Positions 7,449 to 15,677 are shown, counted from the first letter of the stretch. The stretch is 38,678 nt of DNA from an uncultured Prevotellaceae bacterium (GCA_947168045.1 CAMVKN010000034.1:1-38678); one strand, 5' to 3'. Made by a program: numbers and translations. Notes: a model not told the origin generated them from the sequence alone.

Positions 7449-8675
7449 TTATGCTTTCACCTTCAGCTCTCCACTCAGCAGGCGCGGAAGGAGCCGGTCG
7501 CGGGTGGCAGCGAGGGTCTGGTTCTGGAGTTCTAAATTGTACACGGTTTCAAACAGTGTACTGCACTTTTCCTCGAATATAGAGAGTGTCTTTACATCAG
7601 GGACTAACATCTCCATTTTCCTAAAACGGCTCTTGCTTATCTCAAGAAATGTAGCTCCGTTAGCATTAGAGACTATCTCTTCTTTTCGTGTCATTAAGTT
7701 ATATACCATATACATGCGGAGGAAGCTTTCATTTGGTATAATAGATATGAATCCCTGGTTTGTACAAACAGGTTCTTTACAGATACCAAAGAATCCAATA
7801 CTTGCACGGCTTGTCATCAAAATAGCTCCAGCTGGCAACATTTTTGCAGAACTGTTTTTCAGTCCTGACTCAGTTATTCTACCTTCAATATATATTAATG
7901 GTAAGCTCTGTTTTGAAGTGATGTCGGTTGGAGTAACCCACTTAATATTTCCGTTCCAATAATTAGCATTCGATGTAGATGGAGTACCACCTCCAATGGT
8001 TGTGCATAAATCACCAATAAATTCTACCTTCCACTTCTCTGGAATCCCTTTCACGAACTTTGTAAGTTCATGTCCAGGAAACCTCATCCTGACGAACCAC
8101 TCCTTGTATAGCTCACGGGCTGATTCCTCCAAGAGCTTTATTCGTTTAGTGTTGATGTCGATAAGAGTGTCATATTTGGAGAGGATGGAAACTATAGTCT
8201 GCTGTACCGAAAGAGGTGGTATGAATAAAGGAATATTTGAGAGAATCCCTGTGTTCAAATTTGGCATAGTAGAACCTACTGCATGATTATCAACCCATTC
8301 AACAGACTCTTTTCTCTGTAGAATATAGAATACAAATGAGGGATGAACTTTCGTAGTATCCAAAGTTACTTTTAGACAACCCGTACCACAAATCCACCCA
8401 TCTTCCTTTTGGGTTATAAGGACACATCGACCTACATCACCTCGACGCGAATAAACAATATCGCCTGCCTTAACTATATGTCTCTTAAGCCTTTGTACAT
8501 GATTATCAGGAATCCTTGCAATAGAATCTTCATTTAAAGATGCCCCTATCATATCTTTTGGCATGATTACTGGAGTCCCTGTTTCAGAATAATCATACTG
8601 ATGAAGTTGGGATCCAAATGGACCAGTTTGAATTGATTCAGAAATTGAACCTAAATGCGTTTCTTTCCACTCCAT
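7449..8675 (-). CDS. hsdS: Type I restriction-modification specificity subunit
   Basis: HsdS reads the bipartite DNA target for the HsdM2S methylase and the R2M2S nuclease. The product has the classic two-half layout: target-recognition domain 1, then a helical conserved spacer (NIPLFIPPLSVQQTIVSIL, continuing to LLEESARELYKEWF), target-recognition domain 2 (from GIPEKWKVEF), and a closing helix (QTLAATRDRLLPRLLSGEL). The chosen ATG at 8675 gives 408 residues (MEWKETHLG) and follows the hsdM stop by one base, a typical coupled junction. An upstream ATG at 8708 would add 11 residues inside hsdM and is less likely. No second hsdS, inverted hsdS fragment or recombinase is visible, so there is no sign of shuffling within the window. 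Confidence 0.92.
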   Translation of the reverse strand: MEWKETHLGSISESIQTGPFGSQLHQYDYSETGTPVIMPKDMIGASLNEDSIARIPDNHVQRLKRHIVKAGDIVYSRRGDVGRCVLITQKEDGWICGTGCLKVTLDTTKVHPSFVFYILQRKESVEWVDNHAVGSTMPNLNTGILSNIPLFIPPLSVQQTIVSILSKYDTLIDINTKRIKLLEESARELYKEWFVRMRFPGHELTKFVKGIPEKWKVEFIGDLCTTIGGGTPSTSNANYWNGNIKWVTPTDITSKQSLPLIYIEGRITESGLKNSSAKMLPAGAILMTSRASIGFFGICKEPVCTNQGFISIIPNESFLRMYMVYNLMTRKEEIVSNANGATFLEISKSRFRKMEMLVPDVKTLSIFEEKCSTLFETVYNLELQNQTLAATRDRLLPRLLSGELKVKA

Positions 8676-8676
8676 A

Positions 8677-10530
8677 CTACTCAAATAACAATTTGATATT
8701 GCCCTCAATCTTCTCCATCACCTCAGCGGCCTCGGCGTTCAGCTTCACCAGCTCCTCGTGCCGACTTTTCATCTCTGCCTTGAACTCCTCGGCGGTGAGC
8801 CCGTCCTCTTCAATCACCACGCCCACATAGCGGCCTGGGTTGAGAGAATAGTCCTGTTCACGAATGTCGTCAAGCGATGCCGCCTTGCACAGGCCGGTGA
8901 CATCAGTATAGATGCCGTCGGGGAAGCGGTCGGTCAGCCATTGGCGCTGCGACTGCATATACTCCACATCGGCCTTGGCATCGTTCAGTTCCTCTTCGCT
9001 CTCCTGCAGTTCACGGTTGAGAGCTGGCTGCAGGCGCTTGCCCTCATTGGCAGCCAGCCATTCGTCGGCCTTGGCCTTGGCGGCTGCATACCTGTCCTCA
9101 GCCTCTGCTAATTCCTTTTCAAGGCTGGCTATATCCGCATCGTATTGCTCCAACAGCAGCACCATATAGTCCGTATCGCCCTGATAGAGATGGCGGATGC
9201 AGGCTATGTTGCGTATCTGTTCTGGGGTGAACTCACGGTGGGCGCGGTCTATCTGCCGGAAGATGTTGCGGGCGTCGATGAAGAGCACGCGCTTGTCGTC
9301 CGTCCGCGCCTTGTCGAAGAACCAGAGCGTTGCCGGTAGGGTGACGGTGTAGAACATATTACGTGGCAGCGACAGCATACAGCTGATGATACCGCTCTCT
9401 ATGAGTCGCCGCCGTATGTCGGCCTCCGTGTTGCGGGCGTCGCTGGCCGAATTGGGCATCACCAAGGCAGCACGTCCTTTGGGTTTCAGTGCCGTGGCAA
9501 AGAGGTTGATCCAGAGGTAGTTGGCGTTGGGCACCGTCGTGAGGTCGTCCTTCCCCTTGCCCGTCTTCTTCGACTTGTTTTGCGGTATGCCGTACTCACT
9601 GAATCTCCGCTGACACTTCACCTTGTCAAGATTCACGTCATCGACATTGAACGGCGGATTGGCCATCACATAGTCAAAGCGTCCGTAGGTGTCGAAAGGG
9701 TCGTCATAGTAGCTGTTGGCACAGACGATCTCGCTGCGCAGACCGTTCAGGAACATGTTCATACGGGCTATCTTCACGGTCTCTTTCTCCTTTTCCACAC
9801 CATGCACCACGAGCTTATGCTCCTCCGTGTCCTTATAAGCCTTACGATGCTCCCTCACGAAGTCGGCACTCTGCACAAACATGCCGCCGCTGCCGCACGC
9901 AGGGTCGAGGATCAGTCCGCCGTAGGGCTCTATCATCTCTACCATCAGCCGTACCACACTGGTGGGGGTGAAGAACTCTCCGCCGCCTTGCCCTTCCTTC
10001 AGGGCAAACTTGCCGAGAAAGTATTCATATACCTTGCCGAACACATCGCCCGAGATGTCGGCAGGGATGTTGCTGATGCTCTTCAGCAGTGCCTTTGCCA
10101 ACGAACTGTCACGGTCGCCCTCGCTGTTGGTAGCTACCAGTTCCATATACTCGTCTTTAGGCAGCGAGCCTACCAGTTCCGGTTTGTAGTGCTCAATACT
10201 CTCCATCGCATCCTTGATAGCCTTGGGTATATCGGCCGACTCAGGAAGACTGAGCAGGTAGTCGAAGTGGGCTTTTTCGGGAAGGTAGTAGCCAACTTTT
10301 GCCAGTGCAATATCCTCTATCTTCTTAACGTTGCGTCCGCCCTGCGATGCCTTGTATTCTGCTTCAATCTCATTTCTGTATTGATCGTATTTGATGGAAA
10401 CAAAGCGCAGGAATATCAATCCCAGCACAGGTGTCGAGTATTGCGATGCCTTCAGTCCGCTGTCTGCCCGCAGTTTGTCAGCAGCGCTCCATAGTTGTTC
10501 CTCAAGACTTACGGAGTTTTTCTTAGTCAT
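8677..10530 (-). CDS. hsdM: Type I restriction-modification adenine methyltransferase
   Basis: HsdM transfers a methyl group from S-adenosylmethionine to the N6 of adenine in the site chosen by HsdS. The 617-residue product has the HsdM_N helical domain at residues 8-140 (LWSAADKLRADSGL, SQYSTPVLGLIFLRFVS). Next comes the Rossmann methylase core with GEFFTPTSVVRLMVEM, the SAM-binding motif DPACGSGG (209-216) and catalytic NPPF (291-294). A long helical, charge-rich tail with EQYDADIASLEKELAEAEDRY is a predicted coiled coil for contact with HsdS. Length and motifs are normal. It is the first intact gene of the operon, just downstream of a broken XRE-type regulator and a -7 promoter box at 10695-10702. 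Confidence 0.95.
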   Translation of the reverse strand: MTKKNSVSLEEQLWSAADKLRADSGLKASQYSTPVLGLIFLRFVSIKYDQYRNEIEAEYKASQGGRNVKKIEDIALAKVGYYLPEKAHFDYLLSLPESADIPKAIKDAMESIEHYKPELVGSLPKDEYMELVATNSEGDRDSSLAKALLKSISNIPADISGDVFGKVYEYFLGKFALKEGQGGGEFFTPTSVVRLMVEMIEPYGGLILDPACGSGGMFVQSADFVREHRKAYKDTEEHKLVVHGVEKEKETVKIARMNMFLNGLRSEIVCANSYYDDPFDTYGRFDYVMANPPFNVDDVNLDKVKCQRRFSEYGIPQNKSKKTGKGKDDLTTVPNANYLWINLFATALKPKGRAALVMPNSASDARNTEADIRRRLIESGIISCMLSLPRNMFYTVTLPATLWFFDKARTDDKRVLFIDARNIFRQIDRAHREFTPEQIRNIACIRHLYQGDTDYMVLLLEQYDADIASLEKELAEAEDRYAAAKAKADEWLAANEGKRLQPALNRELQESEEELNDAKADVEYMQSQRQWLTDRFPDGIYTDVTGLCKAASLDDIREQDYSLNPGRYVGVVIEEDGLTAEEFKAEMKSRHEELVKLNAEAAEVMEKIEGNIKLLFE

Positions 10531-10538
10531 ATTCCTTC

Positions 10539-10671
10539 TTATTGATTCTCTAATTCTTCAAACCTGACGAGGTAACTGAATTCCATGTCAAGCAGTTTTA
10601 CGGTTTTCATCAGCACTTCCCTTCTCTACAAGCGCCACCATCAGGCGGTTGAGATCTTTGTTGCCTGCCAT
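10539..10671 (-). pseudogene. Remnant of an XRE-type (helix-turn-helix) regulator
   Basis: Two short overlapping frames lie directly before hsdM. The first (10588-10671, 27 residues, MAGNKDLNRLMVALVEKG) matches the start of small XRE-type regulators of the form LNRLKxVLVEK. The second (10539-10610, 23 residues, ending KLLDMEFSYLVRFEELENQ) resembles their C-terminal tail, usually KxLDVExxxLVR. The helix-turn-helix core of roughly 30 residues is gone and the two pieces are out of frame, which indicates an internal deletion. Such regulators often sit upstream of Bacteroidota RM operons, so the operon may have lost its local control gene. The similarity rests on short peptides only. Confidence 0.55.
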
Positions 10672-10694
10672 ATAGTCATTTTAGATTAATGGCA

Positions 10695-10702
10695 CAAAAA
10701 TA
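10695..10702 (-). promoter_or_regulatory. -7 box for the hsd operon
   Basis: The minus strand reads TATTTTTG, matching the Bacteroidota sigma -7 consensus TAnnTTTG. It lies about 24 bases before the ATG of the XRE remnant and 165 before hsdM. It is the only good box seen upstream of the RM genes. Confidence 0.55.
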
Positions 10703-10817
10703 CACATTTCTTTGCAGAATAAAGACACTATGCCTATTAAAAGTTGCAAAAACTTTCGATTTAATGTATATCGTTCATTTAGCATATCAATATCAATTGA
10801 ATTTGGAAGAATTCATA

Positions 10818-10852
10818 AGAAAAAATCCTTGCAAAAGCAGACGCAAGGGATT
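10818..10852 (-). terminator. Rho-independent terminator of the 85-residue gene
   Basis: Read on the minus strand, AATCCCTTGC (10852-10843) and GCAAGGATT (10832-10824) form a stem with one bulged base and a ten-base loop, followed at once by a T run. It lies 20 bases beyond the stop codon at 10873. Confidence 0.65.
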
Positions 10853-10872
10853 ACCTTATTATACTATAAGAC

Positions 10873-11130
10873 TTAGTTTACAAGAATAAGCTTGTTGTTG
10901 GCAGTGTCATATGTGACAGAGTGGGCGAAGCAGATAACACGCCCGTCGTATATACTTGCGATGTTAATGCCACGACGTTGAAACTCGTCAATGAGAGCCT
11001 TGTCGTGATAGGCTCGCATACTCGTCCAACCACGATTACCAACCTGGAGATTGAAGATGTTTATTAACTCGGGAATCTGCATGTCTGCGAATTGCAGAGC
11101 GAACTTGATGTAATAAATACTTTGTTGCAT
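10873..11130 (-). CDS. Small hypothetical protein (85 residues)
   Basis: The family was not recognised. The chosen start is the ATG at 11130 (MQQSIYYIKFALQFAD), because the upstream extension to 11343 has low-complexity, non-homologous-looking composition and would cross the likely promoter at 11250-11257. The product is soluble, with alternating helices and strands (IPELINIFNLQVGN, ALIDEFQRRGIN, ASIYDGRVICFAHSV) and no signal peptide, membrane segment or metal-binding pattern. The gene stands alone between a -7 box and a terminator, so it is a monocistronic unit. It lies in the A+T-richer segment between the restriction operon and tRNA-Asn, which suggests island cargo. Confidence 0.6.
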   Translation of the reverse strand: MQQSIYYIKFALQFADMQIPELINIFNLQVGNRGWTSMRAYHDKALIDEFQRRGINIASIYDGRVICFAHSVTYDTANNKLILVN

Positions 11131-11249
11131 AACGTTTTTGTTTTTGAAGTGGATACTAATACTTCCGCATCGTACTGACCACCGTGGCTCAATGTTATTG
11201 CTCGGTTGGCGAGTCCATCCGAAGATGACTGCTCTTGATGCTTCGGGTG

Positions 11250-11257
11250 CAAAGGTA
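11250..11257 (-). promoter_or_regulatory. -7 box for the 85-residue gene
   Basis: The minus strand reads TACCTTTG, a perfect TAnnTTTG box, about 120 bases upstream of the ATG at 11130. Confidence 0.5.
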
Positions 11258-11491
11258 ATGAAAATTATGCAAAGGCCAAAACATTTGCCCAAATAATTGA
11301 GTTGCCAGTTGGTTATAAATGTTTTCAACTTATGTGTTTTCAACTTGTCCGATTGGTTTTGCCGCTTGCCTTAGCAAGAACGTTAGTATTTGACAACGCT
11401 CTACAAAGATTATCTTTTGCAGGATTCTGGAGTTTTAATTCTGCAAAGGACTGGGTGGGTCGTTCAAAAATGGGTGCAATTTTGAAATGTG

Positions 11492-11531
11492 AGAAAAAGA
11501 AAAAGTCCCGTAGGTCATTAATCTACAGGAC
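11492..11531 (-). terminator. Rho-independent terminator of tRNA-Asn
   Basis: On the minus strand GTCCTGTAG (11531-11523) pairs with CTACGGGAC (11513-11505) over nine positions including one G-U, and is followed by TTTTTCTTTTTC. It begins 13 bases after the tRNA 3' end. Confidence 0.85.
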
Positions 11532-11544
11532 TCTCTCTTTAAGG

Positions 11545-11618
11545 CGCTTCAGGATGGGCTTGAACCAACGACCCCCTGATTAACAGTCAGGTGCTCTAAC
11601 CAACTGAGCTACTGAAGC
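11545..11618 (-). tRNA. tRNA-Asn (anticodon GTT)
   Basis: The minus strand folds as a complete cloverleaf. The acceptor stem is GCTTCAG with CTGAAGC, the D arm GCTC-AGTTGGTTA-GAGC, the anticodon arm CCTGA-CTGTTAA-TCAGG with GTT at the centre, and the T arm pairs around TTCAAGC. The discriminator base is G, as usual for tRNA-Asn. The 3' CCA is not encoded. The 3' end faces the restriction-modification region, the typical side for island integration. Confidence 0.97.
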
Positions 11619-11762
11619 AGTGCGCGTGTCATTTCTGATTTGCGGGTGCAAAGGTACAACGTTTTTTCTTATCTCGCAAATTTTTTGGAGGTTTTTTTTG
11701 TGAAATGTGATAATTTGTGTTAAACTATGGTGTTTAGGGATGGTTTGTCGTGAAGAAATGAG

Positions 11763-11770
11763 TAATTTTG
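11763..11770 (+). promoter_or_regulatory. -7 box just upstream of the DUF4294 gene
   Basis: TAATTTTG fits TAnnTTTG and ends five bases before the ATG at 11776. If it is used, transcription would begin at or very near the start codon and the message would be nearly leaderless. Confidence 0.45.
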
Positions 11771-11775
11771 CGGGC

Positions 11776-12375
11776 ATGAAGCGTACATTTGTTCTACTAA
11801 TGATGGTATGCGCTGGGGTGGTAGCCCTGGCGCAGGAGGTCGGTGACCCAGAGTTCGTTCCCATGGTGAAGGTGGGAAAGACACTTGTGGATGGCGACAC
11901 CATACAGTATTTGGAGATGCAGAACGTGTACATCTATCCTGAGCCTACCTTCAAGAACAAGCGGCAGCAACGGGCTTACACGCGTCTGGTCCGTAATGTG
12001 AAGAAGGTGCTTCCCATAGCCAAGGAGGTCCGCCAGATGCTGATTGAGACGGCTGAGTATGTCGAGACGCTGCCTACGAAGCGTGAGCGTGACGAGCACC
12101 TGAAGCGTGTCGAGGCTTCGGTGGTGGCTCAGTATAAGCCAAAGATGAAACAGCTGACGTTCTCGCAGGGAAAGCTGCTGATAAAATTAGTAGACCGTGA
12201 ATGTAACTCCACGGCCTACGAGGCTATCCAGGCTTTCATCGGTCCTGTGCGGGCTGGCATGTGGCAAGCCTTTGCTTGGATGTTTGGTGCGTCGCTGAAA
12301 AAAGGCTACCGCCCTGATGGCGTTGACAAGCTGACAGAGCGAGTCGTGCTGATGGTTGAGGCGGGTCAGCTGTGA
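11776..12375 (+). CDS. DUF4294 family exported protein
   Basis: The 199-residue protein starts at ATG 11776 with a signal peptide (MKRTFVLLMMVCAGVVALAQ, cleavage expected after ALA). Earlier in-frame starts would push the signal peptide inwards. The body carries the DUF4294 pattern: a strand around VDGDTIQYLEMQNVYIYPEP, the FKNKRQQRAYTRLVRNVKKVLPIAKE block at about residues 62-87, and LIKLVDREC near 140. DUF4294 proteins are common in Bacteroidota and have no established function. The product should be periplasmic or attached to the outer envelope. It is transcribed alone and converges on the M28 peptidase gene with a 12-base gap. Confidence 0.85.
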   Translation: MKRTFVLLMMVCAGVVALAQEVGDPEFVPMVKVGKTLVDGDTIQYLEMQNVYIYPEPTFKNKRQQRAYTRLVRNVKKVLPIAKEVRQMLIETAEYVETLPTKRERDEHLKRVEASVVAQYKPKMKQLTFSQGKLLIKLVDRECNSTAYEAIQAFIGPVRAGMWQAFAWMFGASLKKGYRPDGVDKLTERVVLMVEAGQL

Positions 12376-12387
12376 GTGCGTTAGGTA

Positions 12388-13368
12388 TTAGGAGTTGATG
12401 CTCCAAAGCACCTGTACGAGCGTTTGTCCTACTGCTTTCAGCGTGTTCTTGTCAATGTGCTCCATGTCATCGCTGATGGTGTGCCAAGTGGGTCCGAAGG
12501 AACTCTCTTCGTCAGGGTAGTGTGAGATGATGTCGATGCACGGAATCTTCGCATATTCGTTGACAGGTCCATGGTCGTCAGTGACGCCTCCTCCCTCTTG
12601 CATGGGGAAGAAGCTGCTGTAGCCTGCCACTGCCGCTGCCTGCCATACCAGGTTGACCACCTGTGGCGCATAGTATAGCGAGTAGCTCTCTTGATAGAAT
12701 CGTGCCTGTTGTCCACCTACCATGTCGAGCAGGATGCCGAAACGAGCCTTGTAGCCCGTCTTGTGCGGATGTTTAGCCCAGTAGTTCGAGCCCAGCGCCC
12801 ATGAGTCGCTGTGGCTGTGGCTTCCCCAGTCCTCCGCATCGAAACAGATGAAGTCCACGCCAATGTTGAGCGAGTCGCTGTCGGCGATGAGACGTGCCAG
12901 CTCCAGCATCACGGCCACTCCGCTGGCACCATCGTTGGCGGCTAAGACCGGCTTGTCGTGGTTGGCCTCGTCGGGGTCGTTGTCGGCCCATGGTCGGCTG
13001 TCCCAGTGGGCGCAAATCAGTATGCGGTTGGCTGATTCCGGTTTGTAGCTGGCAATGATGTTGTTGGCCAGCAGTGGGGTGCCGTCATAGCCTTGCAGCG
13101 TGGCGCGCTGCTCGGTGATGGTCATGCCATAGTCCTGGAACTTCTGCGCTATCCACTGTCCGCACAGCTCGTGTGCCTGGCTGTTCATGGTGCGTGGGCC
13201 GAAGTCGCATTGCTTCTGACAGAAGGCGAAGGCTGAGTCAGCCTGGAAGTCTGGCCCCACAGGTGTTGCCTGCTGTGCAACGCTCTCTGTGCCTGCTACG
13301 TTCTTCTGTGCGCCTCCACATGCTGCCATGACTGCCGTAGTGAGAATTGAAAAGAGTATTTTTTTCAT
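12388..13368 (-). CDS. M28 family lipoprotein, glutaminyl-cyclase-like
   Basis: The 326-residue product is a predicted lipoprotein (MKKILFSILTTAVMAACGG; Cys17). The M28 fold shows His121 and Asp123 in AHWDSRPWAD, the zinc ligand Asp146 in AANDGASG, Glu179 in FDAEDWG, and His296 in PTWHTISDD. The DSRPWAD and FDAEDWG forms, with the PTWHT motif, fit the animal-type (type II) glutaminyl-peptide cyclotransferases known from Bacteroidota better than M28 aminopeptidases. The cyclase role would be forming N-terminal pyroglutamate on exported proteins, whose signal peptidase II or I products often begin with Gln. Aminopeptidase activity remains possible. The ATG overlaps the stop of the upstream gene (ATGA), so translation is probably coupled. 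Confidence 0.82.
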   Translation of the reverse strand: MKKILFSILTTAVMAACGGAQKNVAGTESVAQQATPVGPDFQADSAFAFCQKQCDFGPRTMNSQAHELCGQWIAQKFQDYGMTITEQRATLQGYDGTPLLANNIIASYKPESANRILICAHWDSRPWADNDPDEANHDKPVLAANDGASGVAVMLELARLIADSDSLNIGVDFICFDAEDWGSHSHSDSWALGSNYWAKHPHKTGYKARFGILLDMVGGQQARFYQESYSLYYAPQVVNLVWQAAAVAGYSSFFPMQEGGGVTDDHGPVNEYAKIPCIDIISHYPDEESSFGPTWHTISDDMEHIDKNTLKAVGQTLVQVLWSINS

Positions 13369-15173
13369 TGGTTTGCTTGTACTTGTGTCATTACACGTAG
13401 GAAGTTTCCTCCCCAAATCTTACTGATGTCACTCTTGCTGTAGCGTTTCTTCAGCAGCTGTCGAGTGAAGTTCGTCAGTTCGCTGGCGTCAGCCAGTCCT
13501 GGCACCCCGCCGTCGCCGTCGAAGTCGGTACCCAGCCCCACATGGTCAATGCCCATGATGCTGATGGCGTGGTCGAGATGTTCCATCAAGTCGATAATCG
13601 ATGCCTTTTCGTCAGACCTCAGGAATCCGGGATAGGCCGTTATCTGACACACGCCGCCTTTCTTTGCCAGGGCGCGCATCTGTTCGTCGGTCAGGTTGCG
13701 TGGGTGGTCGCAGAGTGCCCGGCATGACGAGTGACTGCATACGATAGGCATCTTGCTGATGTCGAGTGCATCGTAGAAGCTCTTCTCATGGGCATGGCTC
13801 AGGTCGACCATCACTCCGTAGCGGTTCATCTGCTTGATGACCTTTGCGCCGAAGTCGCTCACGCCGCCGTGTGTCTGTTCACCCTTGGCCGAGTCGCACA
13901 GGTCGTTGTCACCGTTGTGGCAGAGTGTGATGTAGACCACTCCGCGACGGGCGAAGTGGCGCACATTGCTGATGTTGCCCTGCAGTGCCAGCCCATTTTC
14001 AATGCCGAGCATAATGCTCTTGCGCCCGTTCTCTTTGTTCAGCAACAGCTCGCCAGGGGTGCGGGCCAGTGCCACGTCGTCGCTGTTCTGGCTTACTATT
14101 TGCTCTATCTGGTCAAAGATACTGTCCGCATATTGCCTTGGCGAGCAGGCAAACTCGCCCTCGGTACTGACGGGCACCCATGTGCCGTTCTCCATGTGCC
14201 ACTGCTTCTGTGGCAGATAGGATACCATGATGGTGGCATCTAACCGTCCCTCGTACATCTTCGGCAGCGACACCAGGATGCGTGGGTCGCGCTTTGCGAA
14301 GTCGACGTTCTGTGTGAAGAACATGGGCGTGTCGCAGTGGGTGTCGAGCGACAGCACCTGGTTGTGCAGCTGCTGTGCCCTCCTATAGAGACCAGCCTCG
14401 TTGGCAAGCCATGCGAACAGGGGCTGACAGTCCATGTCGGGATCGTCCAGACACTCAGGATGCCACTGCACCCCCACGAAGGGCTTGTGCTCGCAGCTCT
14501 CGATGGCCTCTATCGTACCGTCAGCGGCACGTGCCGACACGCGGAAGTGAGGTCCGGCGTCGCTGACGGCCTGGTGATGGAACGAGTTGACGGCCACCGT
14601 GGCAGGGTAGGGGGCCTCCTTGGGTACAAACGGGCCATGTCCCTCATATATATCATATAATGTAGAGTCGGGAGCGATGGTGACCGAGTGGGTAGCCACC
14701 CCGCGACCAGCATCCTGCGAGTGCTTGATGGTGGTGCTGATGTGCTGTGCCATCCGTCCGCCCAGCGCTACGGCCATGACCTGTATTCCGCGGCAGATGC
14801 CAAGGATGGGCATCTGGCGGTTGAAGGCCAGCCGGGTGATGAGCAGCTCGGGCAGGTCGCGCTCGTCGTTGATGCCGCCCAGCTGTGGCTGCGGCTCTTC
14901 TCCCATGAAGAGGGGGTTGATGTCGGCTCCGCCGCTGAGCAGCAGCCCATCGATGCGGTTGAGCAATGTCAGCAGCATGGCCTTGTTGGCCGAAGGGGGG
15001 ATGATGACGGGCGTAGCGCCGACGGCAATCAGTCGTTTGTAGTATCCTTCGGCCAGTTTGGCTGTCTGCTCGCCATAGTTGGCAGTGATGCCGATGACCG
15101 GTTGCCTCCCGTCTCTGAGGATGTTTCTGTCATAGGCTGCAGCGGTATGTGCTGATAAGTCGAATCTGTTCAT
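13365..15173 (-). CDS. Fusion of PuuD-like glutamine amidotransferase and M19 dipeptidase
   Basis: Residues about 20-260 form a class I glutamine-amidotransferase (peptidase C26) domain of the gamma-glutamyl-GABA hydrolase type. LSGGADINP precedes the nucleophile Cys127 in LGICRGIQ and the partners His238 and Glu240 in VQWHPE. Residues about 270-600 form a membrane/renal-dipeptidase (M19) domain with zinc ligands His279 and Asp281 (DTHCD), Glu392 (GIENG), His460 (DLSH), His481 (CSHSSCR) and Asp550 (GLGTDFDG). Both active sites look complete. There is no signal peptide, so the enzyme is probably cytoplasmic. A chain able to cut gamma-glutamyl bonds and dipeptides suits gamma-glutamyl peptide salvage, which is inference. 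Both ends overlap neighbours by ATGA junctions. Confidence 0.88.
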   Translation of the reverse strand: MNRFDLSAHTAAAYDRNILRDGRQPVIGITANYGEQTAKLAEGYYKRLIAVGATPVIIPPSANKAMLLTLLNRIDGLLLSGGADINPLFMGEEPQPQLGGINDERDLPELLITRLAFNRQMPILGICRGIQVMAVALGGRMAQHISTTIKHSQDAGRGVATHSVTIAPDSTLYDIYEGHGPFVPKEAPYPATVAVNSFHHQAVSDAGPHFRVSARAADGTIEAIESCEHKPFVGVQWHPECLDDPDMDCQPLFAWLANEAGLYRRAQQLHNQVLSLDTHCDTPMFFTQNVDFAKRDPRILVSLPKMYEGRLDATIMVSYLPQKQWHMENGTWVPVSTEGEFACSPRQYADSIFDQIEQIVSQNSDDVALARTPGELLLNKENGRKSIMLGIENGLALQGNISNVRHFARRGVVYITLCHNGDNDLCDSAKGEQTHGGVSDFGAKVIKQMNRYGVMVDLSHAHEKSFYDALDISKMPIVCSHSSCRALCDHPRNLTDEQMRALAKKGGVCQITAYPGFLRSDEKASIIDLMEHLDHAISIMGIDHVGLGTDFDGDGGVPGLADASELTNFTRQLLKKRYSKSDISKIWGGNFLRVMTQVQANQ

Positions 15174-15646
15174 TCTGAATCAGTGATGTCGAAGTGAATG
15201 GGAATCTCGCGCTTGATGCTCTGCTCCAGTGAGATGAGGGTCTCAGTAGCCACTACGCCGGGAATCTCCTGCAGCTGTCCGTTCAGCAGGTTCATCAGCT
15301 GCTCGTTGTCGCGTGCGAACAGCTTGATGAGCATGGTGTAAGGACCAGTGGTGAAGTGACATTCCACCACCTCGGGAATGTGCAGCAGCCGTTTTACCAC
15401 CTCTTTGTACATGGAGCCGCGTTCCAGCGTCAGTCCCACGTAGGTGCATGTGCTGTAGCCCAGCGACTTCGGGTTCACGTCGAATCCGCTGCCGGTAATG
15501 ATGTCACCCTCGATGAGGCGCTGCACGCGCTGGTGAATGGCTGCTCTTGACACGCCACATTCGGCGGCCACGTCCTTGAAGGGTATGCGAGCGTTCTGCG
15601 AAAGGATGTTCAGGATTCTCTTGTCCAGGTTGTCAATTTTTTCCAT
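15170..15646 (-). CDS. Lrp/AsnC family transcriptional regulator
   Basis: The 158-residue protein has an N-terminal AsnC-type winged helix (residues 5-60: DNLDKRILNILSQNARIPFKDVA, CGVSRAAIHQRVQRL). A RAM/AsnC ligand domain follows (GYSTCTYVGLTLERG, then VVECHFTTGPYTMLIKLFA and PGVVATETLISLE). Proteins of this family form octamers that bind amino acids and control amino-acid or peptide metabolism. It is the first gene of the coupled operon with the amidotransferase/M19 fusion and the M28 lipoprotein. Its stop overlaps the next start (ATGA), so it probably regulates this operon, and likely itself. Two -7 boxes and a perfect inverted repeat lie just upstream. Confidence 0.92.
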   Translation of the reverse strand: MEKIDNLDKRILNILSQNARIPFKDVAAECGVSRAAIHQRVQRLIEGDIITGSGFDVNPKSLGYSTCTYVGLTLERGSMYKEVVKRLLHIPEVVECHFTTGPYTMLIKLFARDNEQLMNLLNGQLQEIPGVVATETLISLEQSIKREIPIHFDITDSE

Positions 15647-15677
15647 CTCTTGCCAAGTTGTGTTTTCAATTGTTCAG

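Noticed and set aside
7449..8675. Phase-variable hsdS shuffling
   Set aside because: No second hsdS, partial target-recognition domain, inverted repeat in hsdS or tyrosine recombinase was found in the window.
10689..10889. 66-residue plus-strand frame
   Set aside because: It crosses the hsd promoter box and the terminator of the 85-residue gene on the other strand and has no recognisable features.
11302..11583. 93-residue plus-strand frame
   Set aside because: It overlaps the tRNA-Asn gene and its terminator antisense, so it is not a gene.
11545..11618. attL/attR duplication of the tRNA-Asn 3' end
   Set aside because: I looked for the 3' end sequence elsewhere in the window and did not see a second copy, so island boundaries cannot be fixed.
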